DNA from: Desulfovibrio sp. 86
GTDB taxonomy: Bacteria; Desulfobacterota; Desulfovibrionia; Desulfovibrionales; Desulfovibrionaceae
Assembly (NCBI RefSeq): GCF_902702915.1
Contig: NZ_LR738849.1
Coordinates: forward strand, 930,001-994,000
DNA: 64,000 nt
Direction of reading: 5' to 3'
In this document: positions 16,985 through 26,953 of the stretch, piece by piece
Numbering within the stretch: the stretch's first letter is position 1
Layout of the letters: each line of letters opens with the position of its first letter
Position numbers and translations under genes: made by a program
Notes under the pieces: generated by a model
Database searches by the model: none
What the model saw: the letters and a program-made list of their open reading frames with translations, nothing else
What the model was told of the DNA's origin: nothing

Positions 16985-18739
16985 ATGAAACTCAGCAGTA
17001 AAATGATCCTGTCCTTTTGCGGGGTCATTCTCATCATGCTCGCCCTTTCCGGGGTCTCCATGAAAAACCTGTCTGACATCAATAGCACTATTGAAGAAGT
17101 GGATAAATCATGGTTGCCTTCTGTCATCGCCATTCAGAGCATGAACCAGCAACTTTACGCCGTGCGCGCCGATCTTTTGACCATGATGCTGCACGATCAG
17201 CCCGACGAAATAACGTATTACAAGGATCGCATTGCCGCGACCCTGAAGGGCCTGAGAGAAAACGGCGACAAATATAAAGACCTGCTCGCCACGCACGCCA
17301 GCGCTACCGACAACAAGGACAGGCAGCTTTTTGAAGAGATCATTGCTTCCCTGAATACCATAACCGGCATTCGCGGCAGAATCGTCGATATGGTGGACAA
17401 GCGCGACCCTGGGCAGGCCCTTGCCATTTATGACAATGAGTACCGCCCCCTTTTCAGAAAGCTCATGGGCCTGTTTGACGAAATCGTGATCCTGAACGTC
17501 AAGGGCAGCAGCGACGCGAGCCACCATGCCTTCAACATTGTCGAAGCCGCGCGGACTACGACAATTCTTCTGGCCCTGGCCGGCATTGTCATCAGCGTTT
17601 TTCTGATCTTTTTCCTCACGCGCTCGGTCAACAGGCAATTGGGCAAGGACCCCGGCGAACTGAACATCCTCGCCAGGCGCGTTGCTGACGGCGACTACAA
17701 TGTGGACGACGGCAAGCCCAAGACAGGCGTGTTCGCCTCGCTCGTGGCCATGGTAGACGCCCTGAAGCAGCATATTGAAAACGCCAGGCTTGAATCCGCC
17801 AATGCCCAGGAGCAATCCAAAAAAGCCATGGAGGCTATGGAAAAGGCCGAAGCCGCCAGCACGGAGGCCAGGCAGAAAACCCAGGCCATGCTTCAGGCAG
17901 CCGAAAGACTTGAAGAGGTCGCCCAGGTGGTGAGCACGGCTTCGACCCAGCTTTCAGCCCAGATCGAGCAGTCTGACCGTGGAACCGCCGAAACCTCGCA
18001 ACGCTTGTCGGAAGCCGCCACTGCCATGAACGAGATGAACGCCACCGTGCAGGAAGTGGCCCGCAATGCCGCGCAGGCGTCCACCGCCTCGGCCGAAACA
18101 CGGCAAAAAGCCCAGGATGGCGCGGCCATAGTGAGCCGCTCGCTGGACAGCATCAACCATGTGCATCAGTCCTCCCTGCGTCTCAAGGAAGACATGGCCC
18201 TGCTGGGCTCGCACGCGCAGGACATAAGCCGCATCATGGGCGTCATCTCGGACATTGCGGACCAGACAAACCTGCTGGCCCTCAATGCCGCCATCGAGGC
18301 CGCCAGGGCGGGCGACGCCGGGCGCGGATTCGCCGTGGTGGCTGACGAAGTGCGTAAACTGGCTGAAAAAACCATGGCCTCGACGCAGGACGTGGGGGCG
18401 GTCATAAGCGCCATCCAGCACAGCACCGCCGCCAGTATGGAGTCTGTGGACAAGGCCGTGCAGGAGGTTGACCGCGCCGCCGAGTTCGCCAACCAGTCGG
18501 GCACGGCGCTTGAGGTCATCGTATCCACGGTGGACGCCACCGCCGACCAGGTCAACGCCATTGCCGCGGCCAGCGAAGAGCAGTCCGCAGCCAGCGAAGA
18601 AATCAACCATACCATTACCCAGATCAACACCATGTCGCTCCAGACGGCGCAGGCAATGGAAGAGGCTTCCAAAGCCGTGGCCGACCTGGCCGCGCAGGCC
18701 CATGGCCTGAGCAGCCTCATCAGCGACATGAAAGCATAA
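16985..18739 (+). CDS. Methyl-accepting chemotaxis protein, four-helix-bundle sensor
   Basis: This 584-residue receptor has a first membrane helix at about residues 8-26, a periplasmic ~160-residue helical sensor of the 4HB_MCP type, a second helix near 190-212 ([20 protein letters not shown]), HAMP, and a cytoplasmic signalling coiled coil. The hairpin tip that binds CheA/CheW reads [41 protein letters not shown]. Ligand unknown. ATG 16985 has AAAGGTGG nine bases upstream; a GTG 12 bases earlier overlaps that site and is rejected. No chemotaxis operon genes adjoin it. Confidence 0.93.
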   Translation: MKLSSKMILSFCGVILIMLALSGVSMKNLSDINSTIEEVDKSWLPSVIAIQSMNQQLYAVRADLLTMMLHDQPDEITYYKDRIAATLKGLRENGDKYKDLLATHASATDNKDRQLFEEIIASLNTITGIRGRIVDMVDKRDPGQALAIYDNEYRPLFRKLMGLFDEIVILNVKGSSDASHHAFNIVEAARTTTILLALAGIVISVFLIFFLTRSVNRQLGKDPGELNILARRVADGDYNVDDGKPKTGVFASLVAMVDALKQHIENARLESANAQEQSKKAMEAMEKAEAASTEARQKTQAMLQAAERLEEVAQVVSTASTQLSAQIEQSDRGTAETSQRLSEAATAMNEMNATVQEVARNAAQASTASAETRQKAQDGAAIVSRSLDSINHVHQSSLRLKEDMALLGSHAQDISRIMGVISDIADQTNLLALNAAIEAARAGDAGRGFAVVADEVRKLAEKTMASTQDVGAVISAIQHSTAASMESVDKAVQEVDRAAEFANQSGTALEVIVSTVDATADQVNAIAAASEEQSAASEEINHTITQINTMSLQTAQAMEEASKAVADLAAQAHGLSSLISDMKA

Positions 18740-18759
18740 CCGCAGGCGCACTGTCGCCC

Positions 18760-18799
18760 AAAGAAAAACGGCATGAAGCTCTTCATGCCGTTTTTCTTT
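18760..18799. terminator. Bidirectional terminator
   Basis: A perfect 19-bp stem (AAAGAAAAACGGCATGAAG and its complement) with a 2-base centre has A-runs on the left and T-runs on the right. It can end transcription both of the chemoreceptor and of the convergent yedF-like gene. Confidence 0.9.
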
Positions 18800-18832
18800 G
18801 TCGTCACGGTTCACGCCCGCGCCACTCGTGCC

Positions 18833-19450
18833 TCAGGGACGGATGATCTTGTCCGCCAGATCCATGCTTGTCACAATGTCCAGCATGTTGGACGTCTCGC
18901 CCACGGCCTTGGCTTCCAGAAGGCCGTAGTGCCCGAGGCAGGCGCCGCACACAAGAACGGACACGCCCTGTTGCGCGAGCTTTTGCAGCGAATCCAGCGC
19001 CGGACCAGGGCGTGCCGTCAGCTTGACGCCGCCGTTGACAAGCACCAGCCGCCACAGCCGTGAGCCCAGTTCCGGCAGCGTGGCCAGAAAGTTCTCCATA
19101 AGCTTTGTGCCCAGGGTCTCGTCGCCACGGCCCAGGGTTTCAGTGGTGATGAGCACAAGCGTGCGCAAATCCTGCTCTTGCCCGTCCCGCGCTTCAGGCG
19201 CGGCCGACACGCCAGCCGCGGCATTGGCGGCAGCCCCGGCATCAACGGTAGCGCCAATGCGCCACTGCTGCGGCCCTTCCTGGCTTGCGCTCACCGTATA
19301 CCCTCTGCCCTGAAGAAACCGCTGCACGTTTTCCAGTGCGGGCTCATTGTCAACCAGCACTTCCAGGCGTTCCACCCCTTTGTCCACAGCTGAACGACAA
19401 AGGATGACAGGCTGCGGACAAGCAAGCCCCAGACAATCAAGAAACTGCAT
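18833..19450 (-). CDS. yedF: YedF-like sulfurtransferase-fold protein (TusA + DsrE-like domains)
   Basis: A TusA/SirA-like domain (residues 1-70; MQFLDCLGLACPQPVILC with the conserved Cys in CPQP) is fused through an Ala-rich linker to a DsrE/DsrF-like domain (from about residue 95; LVLITTETLGRGDETLGTKLMENFLATL, and VLVCGACLGHYGL with a Cys pair). This architecture is that of the family named selenium metabolism protein YedF, often found beside selenophosphate synthase selD; selD is not in the window. A role in sulfur or selenium carriage is inferred. Confidence 0.82.
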   Translation of the reverse strand: MQFLDCLGLACPQPVILCRSAVDKGVERLEVLVDNEPALENVQRFLQGRGYTVSASQEGPQQWRIGATVDAGAAANAAAGVSAAPEARDGQEQDLRTLVLITTETLGRGDETLGTKLMENFLATLPELGSRLWRLVLVNGGVKLTARPGPALDSLQKLAQQGVSVLVCGACLGHYGLLEAKAVGETSNMLDIVTSMDLADKIIRP

Positions 19451-19550
19451 AATATCAACCCCTTTGGTTTTTATTGGTTTTATTTACTTTTTCTGCCATT
19501 AAGCGTAATTATAAAGAGGACGATAGGCAAGTAAACCAAGGCAGGTAACA

Positions 19551-21230
19551 ATGGGAATCTTGCTGCAAATCATCATCCTGTGCACCCTCATCGGCCTGGC
19601 CATTGCAAACGGCAACAAAGACATGCAATGGGTTCTTCTGGCCGTGGCGGCTCTGTGCGCGCTGGCTGACGCAGCCCTTTGGCTTGCCAACAGGGCCAGA
19701 TCCCAAAAACTGCGCCAACGCACTGATGCTCTTTTTGCTGAAGACAATCCCGCGCGTCAAGGCGACGAGATACAGCGGGCCGAATACTGTTTGACCCATT
19801 TGCGCGACGCTGAAAACAGCCTGACTGAAGACGCCTCTGTCATTGAAGAACTGCGGGCCGAAGTGGAAAGGCTGCACGCAAAGCTCAATGATGTGGAAGA
19901 AGAAAAAAAGGCCCTGCGCAGCAAGTCTGACCGTGGGGCCATGGTGTTGCACAAGGCGCACACCGTATGCAAAAACCTGTCTTCGGAAGTGCGCGAACTG
20001 GCAAGCCTTGTGAACGATGTCAGCAAGGGCGTTCAGGTGCAGCGCGACCACCTCACCGAGACCAGCGGTTCCATGTCAAAGGTTGCGCAAACCGCCCAGG
20101 AATCCTCACACAGGGTGCACGAACTTTCAGAAAACGCGCAAAGCTCCAGCGCCAGCGCCGCCACAGGCGAACGTGAAGTGGAGGGCGCATTGTCCTCCAT
20201 TGAAAAGCTCAAAGACACCATTGTCCATCTCAAGCAGGCCATGGCCGACCTTGGCACAAAGGCCAGCAACATCGGCCAGGTCATGTCGGTCATCAACGAA
20301 GTCGCCGACCAGACCAACCTGCTGGCGCTCAACGCCGCCATTGAGGCCGCCCGCGCGGGCGACGCCGGACGCGGTTTTGCCGTGGTGGCCGATGAAGTAC
20401 GCAAACTGGCCGAAAAAACCATGGGAGCCACTAAGGAAGTGGAAGATGCCGTGCACGCCATCCAGGAAGAGACGCGGCGCAACGTGCTTACCGTGGACAA
20501 GGCCGCCCAGCTCAGCGTGGACGGGGCCGAACAGGCTTCGCGCGCGGGCAATGTCATGCGCGACATTCTCCAGTCCATCAACGATACTGCCGAGCATCTT
20601 CTGATCGTGGCCAGGAGCGCGCAAGAACAGTCGCAGCACAGCGCCGACACCACCAGCGCGCTGGGTGAAATCCACCACGTGGCCGAGCAGACCGCCCAAA
20701 GTATGGAAACCTTCACAGCCGCCCTGCTCGGCGTTCAGAGCGGCATGGAAGAGCTGGACATGATTGTCAATGCCCTGGTTTCCGGCGACTACGAGCAGGC
20801 GACCTCCGACCAGTTCGTGCAGTGGACGCCCAAGCTTGACCTGCATGTGCCCATGGTTGACAAGCAGCACAGGCTGCTGGTGGACTATATCAACGAACTG
20901 TACACGGCCATGGCCCATAACCGCACGGCAGAAGAAATGCAGGTCATCCTGCGCAAGCTGCGCGACTATACGGCCACACACTTTGCGGACGAGGAAAAGA
21001 TGTTCACCGCCACAGCCTATCTGGGCGCGGCCGAACATATGAAAATCCACAGAAAGTTCGTGGCCAAGCTGGACGAAGTTGAGGAACAGCTCAAATCCGG
21101 CACAGCCACCGTGAGCATGGACCTGCTCACCTTCCTCAAAGACTGGCTTGTGCAGCATATCATGGGCACTGACCCCACCTATGTTCCCTATCTCAAAAAG
21201 CAGGATCTGGAGCCCGAACAGTCCCAGTAG
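19551..21230 (+). CDS. Chemoreceptor with C-terminal hemerythrin oxygen-sensing domain
   Basis: This 559-residue protein has two adjacent N-terminal membrane helices (residues ~1-20 and 26-44) with almost no periplasmic loop, a coiled-coil signalling domain with tip [42 protein letters not shown] (near 245-288), then a hemerythrin domain from about residue 425. The di-iron ligands are all visible: H in DLHVPMVD, H in KQHRLL, H and E in THFADEE, HxxxH in EHMKIH, and H and D in VQHIMGTD. Similar to Desulfovibrio DcrH, it should sense O2 or redox state inside the cell and steer an anaerobe away from oxygen. Confidence 0.93.
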   Translation: MGILLQIIILCTLIGLAIANGNKDMQWVLLAVAALCALADAALWLANRARSQKLRQRTDALFAEDNPARQGDEIQRAEYCLTHLRDAENSLTEDASVIEELRAEVERLHAKLNDVEEEKKALRSKSDRGAMVLHKAHTVCKNLSSEVRELASLVNDVSKGVQVQRDHLTETSGSMSKVAQTAQESSHRVHELSENAQSSSASAATGEREVEGALSSIEKLKDTIVHLKQAMADLGTKASNIGQVMSVINEVADQTNLLALNAAIEAARAGDAGRGFAVVADEVRKLAEKTMGATKEVEDAVHAIQEETRRNVLTVDKAAQLSVDGAEQASRAGNVMRDILQSINDTAEHLLIVARSAQEQSQHSADTTSALGEIHHVAEQTAQSMETFTAALLGVQSGMEELDMIVNALVSGDYEQATSDQFVQWTPKLDLHVPMVDKQHRLLVDYINELYTAMAHNRTAEEMQVILRKLRDYTATHFADEEKMFTATAYLGAAEHMKIHRKFVAKLDEVEEQLKSGTATVSMDLLTFLKDWLVQHIMGTDPTYVPYLKKQDLEPEQSQ

Positions 21231-21320
21231 CGCGCCTTCACCTTGAGAACACGCTGGCGTTGCGCAAAGACGCCGCCGCTGCACAGGCAGACGCCCGCCA
21301 TTGCGCAGTAATTCAAATCA

Positions 21321-21363
21321 CCGCAGGCCGTCCTGACACAATGTCGGGGCGGCCTGCGGCTTT
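21321..21363 (+). terminator. Terminator of the hemerythrin chemoreceptor gene
   Basis: A 10-bp stem CCGCAGGCCG/CGGCCTGCGG, extended by a weaker inner stem, is followed by TTT. It lies 90 bases after the stop. The rest of the 524-base gap to 21754 has no gene; near 21558 begins a degenerate copy of the AGAGCA element described below. Confidence 0.7.
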
Positions 21364-21557
21364 ACCTGGGGATGAGAGGAGGGTCTGGAGATCTGAAATT
21401 TTTAGGGAAACGCTGATTTATTCCGTTTGGCGGCGTTGCTTTACTTTTTTTGAAACAGTCGAGGACGGAAGAGTCCACTCCTGCTTGAAAAAAGATCGCG
21501 CCTTGCCAAACGAAATAACTGCGCGTTTCCGAGAAGCTCTTTAATCAATGTGTCCTT

Positions 21558-21740
21558 AGAGCAAATTCACTTTAAAAAAGTTCATCTGCTCCCGTCTGCG
21601 GCGCATGCGCCGTGTTTTTGCGCGATCGCGCACCGCACCGGGCGCGCCATAGCCCTCGCAAAAACGTTTACGGCGGCCTGCGCCCTGAAACTCCGTAACA
21701 AGCCTTGCCCGGCGGCGAGGGCGCGGGAGGGGGCAGACCC
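21558..21740 (-). repeat. Degenerate, inverted AGAGCA-type intergenic element
   Basis: AGAGCAAATTCACTTTAAAAAAGTTC, read on the minus strand, resembles the closing hairpin of the AGAGCA...TGCTCT elements at 24118, 34875, 44876 and 58078. The interior is much diverged, so membership is tentative. Confidence 0.4.
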
Positions 21741-21754
21741 TCCTGTTTGAGCGT

Positions 21755-23587
21755 CTATATGCTGCACCCGCCACTACGCAAGGCGGCCATTCCGTCTTCG
21801 CCAAGAAAGCGGCGCAACTGTTTTTCCGGCGCGTTAAGCAGGTCCACAACCAGAAGCGCGTCCAGGGTGCCAAAGGCCCTGTCTTCGTGAAAGGCCGCTA
21901 TGCGCCCTCCCAACTGCAAATAGTGCTTAAAGAGAATGGGCAGGCCGCGTCCGCCTTCCATCTGGCGTACCACGGTGTTGACCCCGTTATACTCCAGCTG
22001 CCGGGCAAAGGGCAGTTCACTGCGCAGATGACGGGGTTTGCGCCCCCGCACCAGGCCCGCCAGGGGCGCATGCCAGTGGCGCAGCCGCAAATGCCGCCAC
22101 AAAAGGTCTACTGACTGGGGACGGTAGTTCAGCCCTATGCTGGCCGGGCCAAAAAGCGTGCGCGCGCCCTTTTGCAAGGCCAGTTGGGCAATGCCCTTCC
22201 AGAGCAACATCAGCGGCGCGTATTCCTTTTGATATTCAAGGCAGACAAAAGCCCTGCCAAGTTCAAGCGCCTTGCCGCACTGGCGGAAAAATTCCGGGTC
22301 GTATCGAAAGAGCGAGGCCGTATAGAGGCCGTTGCGTCCGCAGCTGGCGGCATCGTCGGGCCGCACCAGACGCGCCCTGTATGAACCGGCCAGGCACTGG
22401 GCCTCTTCATCCACCAGCAAGAGGTGTTCATACTGGGGGTCATAGCGGTCGATGTCCCTGGCCTTGCCCGTGCCCTCGCCCAGAGCGCGAAAGCTCTCCT
22501 CGCGGCGGCGCGTCACCTCGTCCAGCAGAAGGGGGCACGCACTGCCGTGCAGCGCGTACACGCTGTACCTGCCTTCCCTGGCTAGAACGCTGCTCTCGGG
22601 CAAAGCCGCCAGAGCCGCCATAAAATCCTGCTGATCCGCGCTTTCGGCCAGCGGAGTCTGCCGCCTTTCGCCAGCGATTTTTTGAGCAATGGCTCTTTTG
22701 CGTGCGGGAACCAGCGCCTCACGGTACATGCGCAAACAATGGGTGCGCTGCACGTGGTCAAGGCCAGCCAGGCTCTGTTCTTTCAAGGCTTCTCCCACCC
22801 GCAGCGTCGCGCGGCTTCCGCGCTGTCGCCAGAGAACGCGCGGCAGCAGGGCCGTGGCAAGGCCTTCGTGCAGGAAGGCGGCGGAAAGAAAGAAGGGATC
22901 GGCGCTGGCCTGGACGTGCAGGGGAACGTATTGGACGCAGGGCGCTTCCTCCCCGCTGTCCTCTTTTTGCCGCCATTGGCCAAGGCGGCTCAAAAGCTCC
23001 GTCCAGGGCTGCTCTTCCAGCCCCGCTCCGGCGCGCCAGCGGGCCACCTTGCCAGCGGGGAAAATCCCAAGCGCTCCGCCCCGGCGCAAATGCCTGACGG
23101 CACTACGCAGAGACGCGCCGTTGGCAGTCCTGTCTTCGCCCGAAAGGTCCAGAGGCAGCAGCATGGGCGTCAGTGGCGTCAAATGGGTCAGTTGCAGCAG
23201 CTTGGAGCTGGCAAGTATTTTCAGATCAGGACGCGCCCTGCCGCACAACGCGGCCATTATAAGACCGTCCAGAGCGCCTGTGGGATGGTTGGAATAAAAA
23301 ATGACCGGCCCTTGGGCAGGTATGCGGGCCATATCTTCCCCGGAGCAGCACACCTCAACGTCCAGTTGCGTCAGGCTGGCGGCGGCCCAGCTGTGCGGGG
23401 CATCGCAGACAGGCAGACGCAGCGCTGCCTGTTCCAGAGGGGCCAAACCAGACAGACTGCGACCAAAGGCCCGCATCTGACGGTTAAAGTCGTCGGCCAG
23501 CCGCCGCAGGGGCGAACGGCCTGGGCCGCCTCTGCCTGAAGGTTCCAGCCCCGATGCCAGGGGTAGCAGGTCTGTGGTTCCTTGCAT
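21755..23587 (-). CDS. Two-domain acyltransferase, OlsF-like ornithine lipid synthase candidate
   Basis: This 610-residue protein joins an N-terminal PlsC-type acyltransferase (SNHPTGALDG near residue 98, FPAGKVAR near 180) to a C-terminal GNAT-like OlsB/hemolysin-family domain (from about residue 330; LLVDEEAQCLAGSYRARLV, ARAFVC-type strand, LFGPASIG). The same order is found in OlsF of Serratia, where one chain makes ornithine lipids by N-acylation and then O-acylation. The function here is inferred from this architecture. ATG 23587 has AGGAG at 6 bases; a further in-frame ATG 33 bases upstream lacks one. It follows the zinc-finger gene by 26 bases. Confidence 0.75.
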   Translation of the reverse strand: MQGTTDLLPLASGLEPSGRGGPGRSPLRRLADDFNRQMRAFGRSLSGLAPLEQAALRLPVCDAPHSWAAASLTQLDVEVCCSGEDMARIPAQGPVIFYSNHPTGALDGLIMAALCGRARPDLKILASSKLLQLTHLTPLTPMLLPLDLSGEDRTANGASLRSAVRHLRRGGALGIFPAGKVARWRAGAGLEEQPWTELLSRLGQWRQKEDSGEEAPCVQYVPLHVQASADPFFLSAAFLHEGLATALLPRVLWRQRGSRATLRVGEALKEQSLAGLDHVQRTHCLRMYREALVPARKRAIAQKIAGERRQTPLAESADQQDFMAALAALPESSVLAREGRYSVYALHGSACPLLLDEVTRRREESFRALGEGTGKARDIDRYDPQYEHLLLVDEEAQCLAGSYRARLVRPDDAASCGRNGLYTASLFRYDPEFFRQCGKALELGRAFVCLEYQKEYAPLMLLWKGIAQLALQKGARTLFGPASIGLNYRPQSVDLLWRHLRLRHWHAPLAGLVRGRKPRHLRSELPFARQLEYNGVNTVVRQMEGGRGLPILFKHYLQLGGRIAAFHEDRAFGTLDALLVVDLLNAPEKQLRRFLGEDGMAALRSGGCSI

Positions 23588-23613
23588 ATGGATCTCCTGA
23601 TTGTTTGCCGTAT

Positions 23614-24084
23614 TCAGCAAAACCGGGCCTCGGGCGTGACGCCTGCGTCAAATCCCGACAAAGGCCCCGACGCGGATCCCGATGCTGGCCCTGACGCCGA
23701 CCACGACGCGGGCCAGACCGCTGGTGCGCTTTCAGGCTGCCCCGTCAGAGGAAAGGCCATACTTTCCATCTGCTGCTGGCAGTAGAGGCAGCGCGTGGTG
23801 CCCGGAGCCGCCATCAGGCGCTCAAGCGGGATGTCGTCGCCGCAGTCAACGCACTGACGGGGGCCGTTGTGCTGTAAAAGATGCAAAAGACTCTGAAGGT
23901 CGCGGATGCGCTGGGCGCTGCGGCGTGCGCTGCACTGCGCCAGATGGGCAGCCTCCAGATGGCTGGCCGCGTCCACCTCGTCGGCAAAATGCTGTGCCTG
24001 AAATACGGTGCGCAGCTGGCCCATACGCTGCAATTCGTCGGCCAGTTCTTCCTGAAGACGCCTGAGCATGAATGTGGTTTCCAT
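23614..24084 (-). CDS. DksA/TraR-like zinc-finger protein with Ser/Pro/Gly tail
   Basis: The protein has 156 residues. Residues ~5-70 form an alpha-helical, probably coiled-coil hairpin; a C4 zinc finger follows (CVDCGDDIPLERLMAAPGTTRCLYCQ, residues ~76-101) as in TraR/DksA proteins, which bind the RNA polymerase secondary channel. After the finger there is an unusual ~45-residue low-complexity tail (WPASWSASGPASGSASGPL-like repeats of ASG/SASGP). The helical-tip Asp-Ala residues that DksA needs for activity are not evident (VDAASH is a possible match). The chosen start has GGGGAGG upstream. Encoded just ahead of the acyltransferase. Confidence 0.7.
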   Translation of the reverse strand: METTFMLRRLQEELADELQRMGQLRTVFQAQHFADEVDAASHLEAAHLAQCSARRSAQRIRDLQSLLHLLQHNGPRQCVDCGDDIPLERLMAAPGTTRCLYCQQQMESMAFPLTGQPESAPAVWPASWSASGPASGSASGPLSGFDAGVTPEARFC

Positions 24085-24117
24085 CACTGCCTCCCCGGAA
24101 TTTCCGGTGGTTGAACT

Positions 24118-24263
24118 CGAGCATTTTCGCATTGAGAATATCTATTCTCGCGGTAGCCGTTGCTCGCTCCGGCGCGTAACCACGCAAATAAATTGCGCTT
24201 ACGCCTCCGCGGCGGGCGTATGCTCCCGCATACGCCAGAGCACTTTCAAAATGAAATTGCTCT
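24118..24263. repeat. AGAGCA-type dispersed element, copy B
   Basis: This 146-base element opens with CGAGCA, then an AT-rich hairpin (TTGAGAATATCTATTCTCG), a GC-rich core containing GCGCTTACGCCTCCG, and closes with AGAGCACTTTCAAAATGAAATTGCTCT. It aligns along its whole length with the copy at 58078-58225. It lies in the gap between the zinc-finger gene and pdxT; nothing else is seen there apart from the pdxT terminator. Confidence 0.75.
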
Positions 24264-24372
24264 ATTGTTCTTGAGGCAGTGTGCATCTCCATTTTGGCAG
24301 CAAGGTGTCGCCCATGTTAAATCGTGCGGCACATTGACGGCAAATTGAGGAAAAAATCCACGTGAGAGAAAA

Positions 24373-24406
24373 TAAAAAGGGGGGAACGCCAGACGACGTT
24401 CCCCCC
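24373..24406 (-). terminator. Terminator of pdxS-pdxT
   Basis: A 10-bp stem GGGGGGAACG/CGTTCCCCCC with an 8-base loop, followed on the minus strand by TTTTTATTT. It lies 37 bases past the pdxT stop. Confidence 0.88.
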
Positions 24407-24442
24407 GTTCAAAACAGGAAGGCTATTGTTTTCAGACGGCTG

Positions 24443-25018
24443 TTAACCGTGCATATTCAGAAAGTAGCTGTGCAGGCGGGTATCCGGCGTCAGTTCCGGA
24501 TGAAAGGACGTGGCCAGAATATTGTTCTGGCGCACGGCCACGGCCTGCCCCTTGACTTGGGCCAGCACCCTGACCTCCGGTCCCACGCTGATGATCACCG
24601 GAGCGCGGATGAACACCGCCGGAACGGGCTCGGCGCCGACCTCGGGCATGCTGAGTTCGGTCTCAAAGCTGTCCACCTGACGGCCAAAGGCATTGCGCCG
24701 CACAGTGGCGTCCAGCACGCCAAGGCGCGGCTGATCCGAGTTTTCAATGGTGCGGCACAGCAGGATGAGCCCGGCGCAACTGCCGTAGACGGGCATGCCC
24801 TGCTCGATGCGTTCGCGCAAAGGCTCCAGCATGTGCCACTCGTTGAGCAGCTTGCCCATGGTGGTGCTTTCGCCGCCGGGAATGATCATGGCGTCGATGC
24901 CGTCCATATCTTTGAGCTGGCGCACTTCGCGAGCCGCCACGCCCAGCCTGGACACAGCGGCCACATGTTCACGAAAGGCTCCCTGAAGAGCCAGAACGCC
25001 CACGCAACGTACGGCCAT
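24443..25018 (-). CDS. pdxT: PdxT, glutaminase subunit of pyridoxal phosphate synthase
   Basis: This 191-residue class I glutamine amidotransferase releases ammonia from glutamine for PdxS. Catalytic Cys is in YGSCAGLILL (residue ~79), the oxyanion/substrate loop is PGGESTTMGKLL, and the His-Glu pair is in SFHPELT near residue 172. It starts 1 base after the pdxS stop, so the two subunits are translationally linked. Confidence 0.95.
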   Translation of the reverse strand: MAVRCVGVLALQGAFREHVAAVSRLGVAAREVRQLKDMDGIDAMIIPGGESTTMGKLLNEWHMLEPLRERIEQGMPVYGSCAGLILLCRTIENSDQPRLGVLDATVRRNAFGRQVDSFETELSMPEVGAEPVPAVFIRAPVIISVGPEVRVLAQVKGQAVAVRQNNILATSFHPELTPDTRLHSYFLNMHG

Positions 25019-25019
25019 C

Positions 25020-25901
25020 TTACCAGCCCCGCTCCTGCATACGCTCACCGGAAGGAATGGTGGAAATTTCAATGCCCACCATAGGTTCGCCCAGATCGCG
25101 GGATATTTCGGCCAGCATGGCGAAGTCCTTGTAGTTGGTCACGGCCTGCACAATGGCCTTGGCGCGCTTGGCGGGGTCGCCGGACTTGAAGATGCCGGAG
25201 CCCACAAAAACGCCGTCGCAGCCAAGGTGCATCATCAGGGCCGCGTCGGCCGGGGTGGCGATGCCGCCAGCGGCAAAGTTGACCACGGGCAGGCGGCCTT
25301 CTTTGCGCACGAGCAGACACACTTCAAGAGGCGCGCCGATTTCCTTGGCAAAATTGGCCACTTCGGCTTCGGGCAGGCCGCAGAGAACGCGCACTTCGTT
25401 CATGACCTGGCGGCAATGGCGCACGGCTTCGACCACGTTGCCGGTGCCGGGTTCGCCCTTGGTGCGGATCATGGCCGCGCCTTCGGCGATGCGGCGCAGG
25501 GCTTCGCCCAGATTGCGGCAACCGCAGACAAAGGGCACGGTGAAGTCGCGCTTGTCGATATGATATTTGTCGTCAGCGGGAGTAAGCACTTCGCTTTCGT
25601 CAATGTAGTCCACGCCCATGGCTTCAAGGATGCGGGCTTCCACAAAATGGCCGATGCGGGCTTTGGCCATAACCGGAATGGTGGCCACTTCCATAATTTT
25701 TTTGACAATGGTGGGATCGGCCATGCGGGCCACGCCGCCAGCGGCGCGAATGTCCGCAGGCACGCGTTCCAGCGCCATCACAGCGCAAGCCCCGGCCTCT
25801 TCAGCAATCTTGGCCTGTTCTGGAGTGGTGACGTCCATAATCACGCCGCCTTTCAGCATTTCCGCAAGGCCTGTCTTCAGGCGGATGGTGCCCTGTTCCA
25901 T
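25020..25901 (-). CDS. pdxS: PdxS, synthase subunit of pyridoxal phosphate synthase
   Basis: This 293-residue TIM-barrel enzyme makes pyridoxal 5'-phosphate from ribose 5-phosphate, glyceraldehyde 3-phosphate and ammonia. Highly conserved blocks are visible: [14 protein letters not shown] with the first-step lysine region, [32 protein letters not shown] and [14 protein letters not shown] with the phosphate loop, and [16 protein letters not shown]. The chosen ATG has AAGGAG at 7 bases. The presence of pdxST implies deoxyxylulose-phosphate-independent B6 synthesis. Confidence 0.97.
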   Translation of the reverse strand: MEQGTIRLKTGLAEMLKGGVIMDVTTPEQAKIAEEAGACAVMALERVPADIRAAGGVARMADPTIVKKIMEVATIPVMAKARIGHFVEARILEAMGVDYIDESEVLTPADDKYHIDKRDFTVPFVCGCRNLGEALRRIAEGAAMIRTKGEPGTGNVVEAVRHCRQVMNEVRVLCGLPEAEVANFAKEIGAPLEVCLLVRKEGRLPVVNFAAGGIATPADAALMMHLGCDGVFVGSGIFKSGDPAKRAKAIVQAVTNYKDFAMLAEISRDLGEPMVGIEISTIPSGERMQERGW

Positions 25902-26086
25902 GTTTCTACTCCTTCTGAGCCGGGTCCGCCGGCGAGGTATTGGCAGTCTACCGCTCACGCTGCGGCGTTGCTGGGGTGCTATATATGTCATAAGCGTTCA
26001 TCTGACAATACATCACAACCGCGACGCTGCCCGGCTTGCGCTCCGGCCCGGCTCTGGATATGCTGGTGTCGTCCAAAGGAACTATA

Positions 26087-26953
26087 ATGACCACACCTAC
26101 CCCCTGTGTACGGCTGCCTTTTTTGCGCGGCCCTCTGTCTGTCTCCGGCCCGGAGGATGCCGACGCCGCAGCCGTGCCTGCCGCGCAGCCCGGCGCTGCA
26201 GCGGCTCTGCTGCTGTGGCCGGGCCTCCCGCAAGCTCCGCAGGAGGGCGCGTATTGCCCTGCGGACTACCCTTTCAGCCAACGCCAAGCCGCCGCCTGCC
26301 TTGAAGACCTGCGGCTGATGGGCGACGCCGCGCTTTCGGGCCTTCCCGTGGGCGCCACAGCAACGGCCAATCCCCGCGCCGCGCGCCGAGCTTCCGAAAT
26401 GGCGCTTTTGCGCGGCCTCGACGGCGCGGACACTGAGGCCGCCCTCAAGGCTGAAGCCGCCCGCAAGCTGCGCATCGAGCTCGAGCAGGCCCAAAAGGCG
26501 CTGCTCTGGGCATGGCTGCAGGAAGAACGCATGGGCGAACTGGCCGACATGGCCCGCGTCCTTGCGCAGAAATCCGGCATGTTCACGCGCTCGCTCGGCG
26601 TGGAGGATGAAGACGCCGACGCGCTGGCCACTTCCGGCGGCTATGCGGGCACGGGCATTCTGGGCGCGCCCGTTTCGCTGGATCTCGGCCTCATGCCGCC
26701 CTGGCGGCTGGTCGTGGCCAATGCCATGTATTTTCTGCCGCCGGACATGCCCGTTCTGGCCGAAGGTCCCATGGCGGAAGACCTGCAGGAAACCCTGGAT
26801 TTTGCCCCCGCCAGCCCGGCACACGCCCCCCTGGCGCAGGCAGGCCTGCTCTGCGCCCGCGCTCCGGCATGGCGCGCCATGGGCCGAAGCCGCCCCACAG
26901 GCGCGCAGCCTCTGGATGCGGAACGCCAGTGGCTTGTGAGGGCCGCGTCATGA
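26087..26953 (+). CDS. Unknown protein coupled to a HAD phosphatase
   Basis: This 288-residue protein is not recognised. It is rich in Ala, Leu and Pro, has no signal peptide or membrane helix, and contains one long helical stretch (residues ~110-170, with EAARKLRIELEQAQKALLWAWLQEERMGELADMARVLA-like heptads) and a C-terminal part rich in Pro (LGLMPPWRLVVANAMYFLPPDMPVL). AAAGGA lies 7 bases before the chosen ATG; an upstream in-frame ATG lacks a site. Its stop overlaps the next start, so it probably acts with the phosphatase or is regulated with it. Confidence 0.75.
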   Translation: MTTPTPCVRLPFLRGPLSVSGPEDADAAAVPAAQPGAAAALLLWPGLPQAPQEGAYCPADYPFSQRQAAACLEDLRLMGDAALSGLPVGATATANPRAARRASEMALLRGLDGADTEAALKAEAARKLRIELEQAQKALLWAWLQEERMGELADMARVLAQKSGMFTRSLGVEDEDADALATSGGYAGTGILGAPVSLDLGLMPPWRLVVANAMYFLPPDMPVLAEGPMAEDLQETLDFAPASPAHAPLAQAGLLCARAPAWRAMGRSRPTGAQPLDAERQWLVRAAS

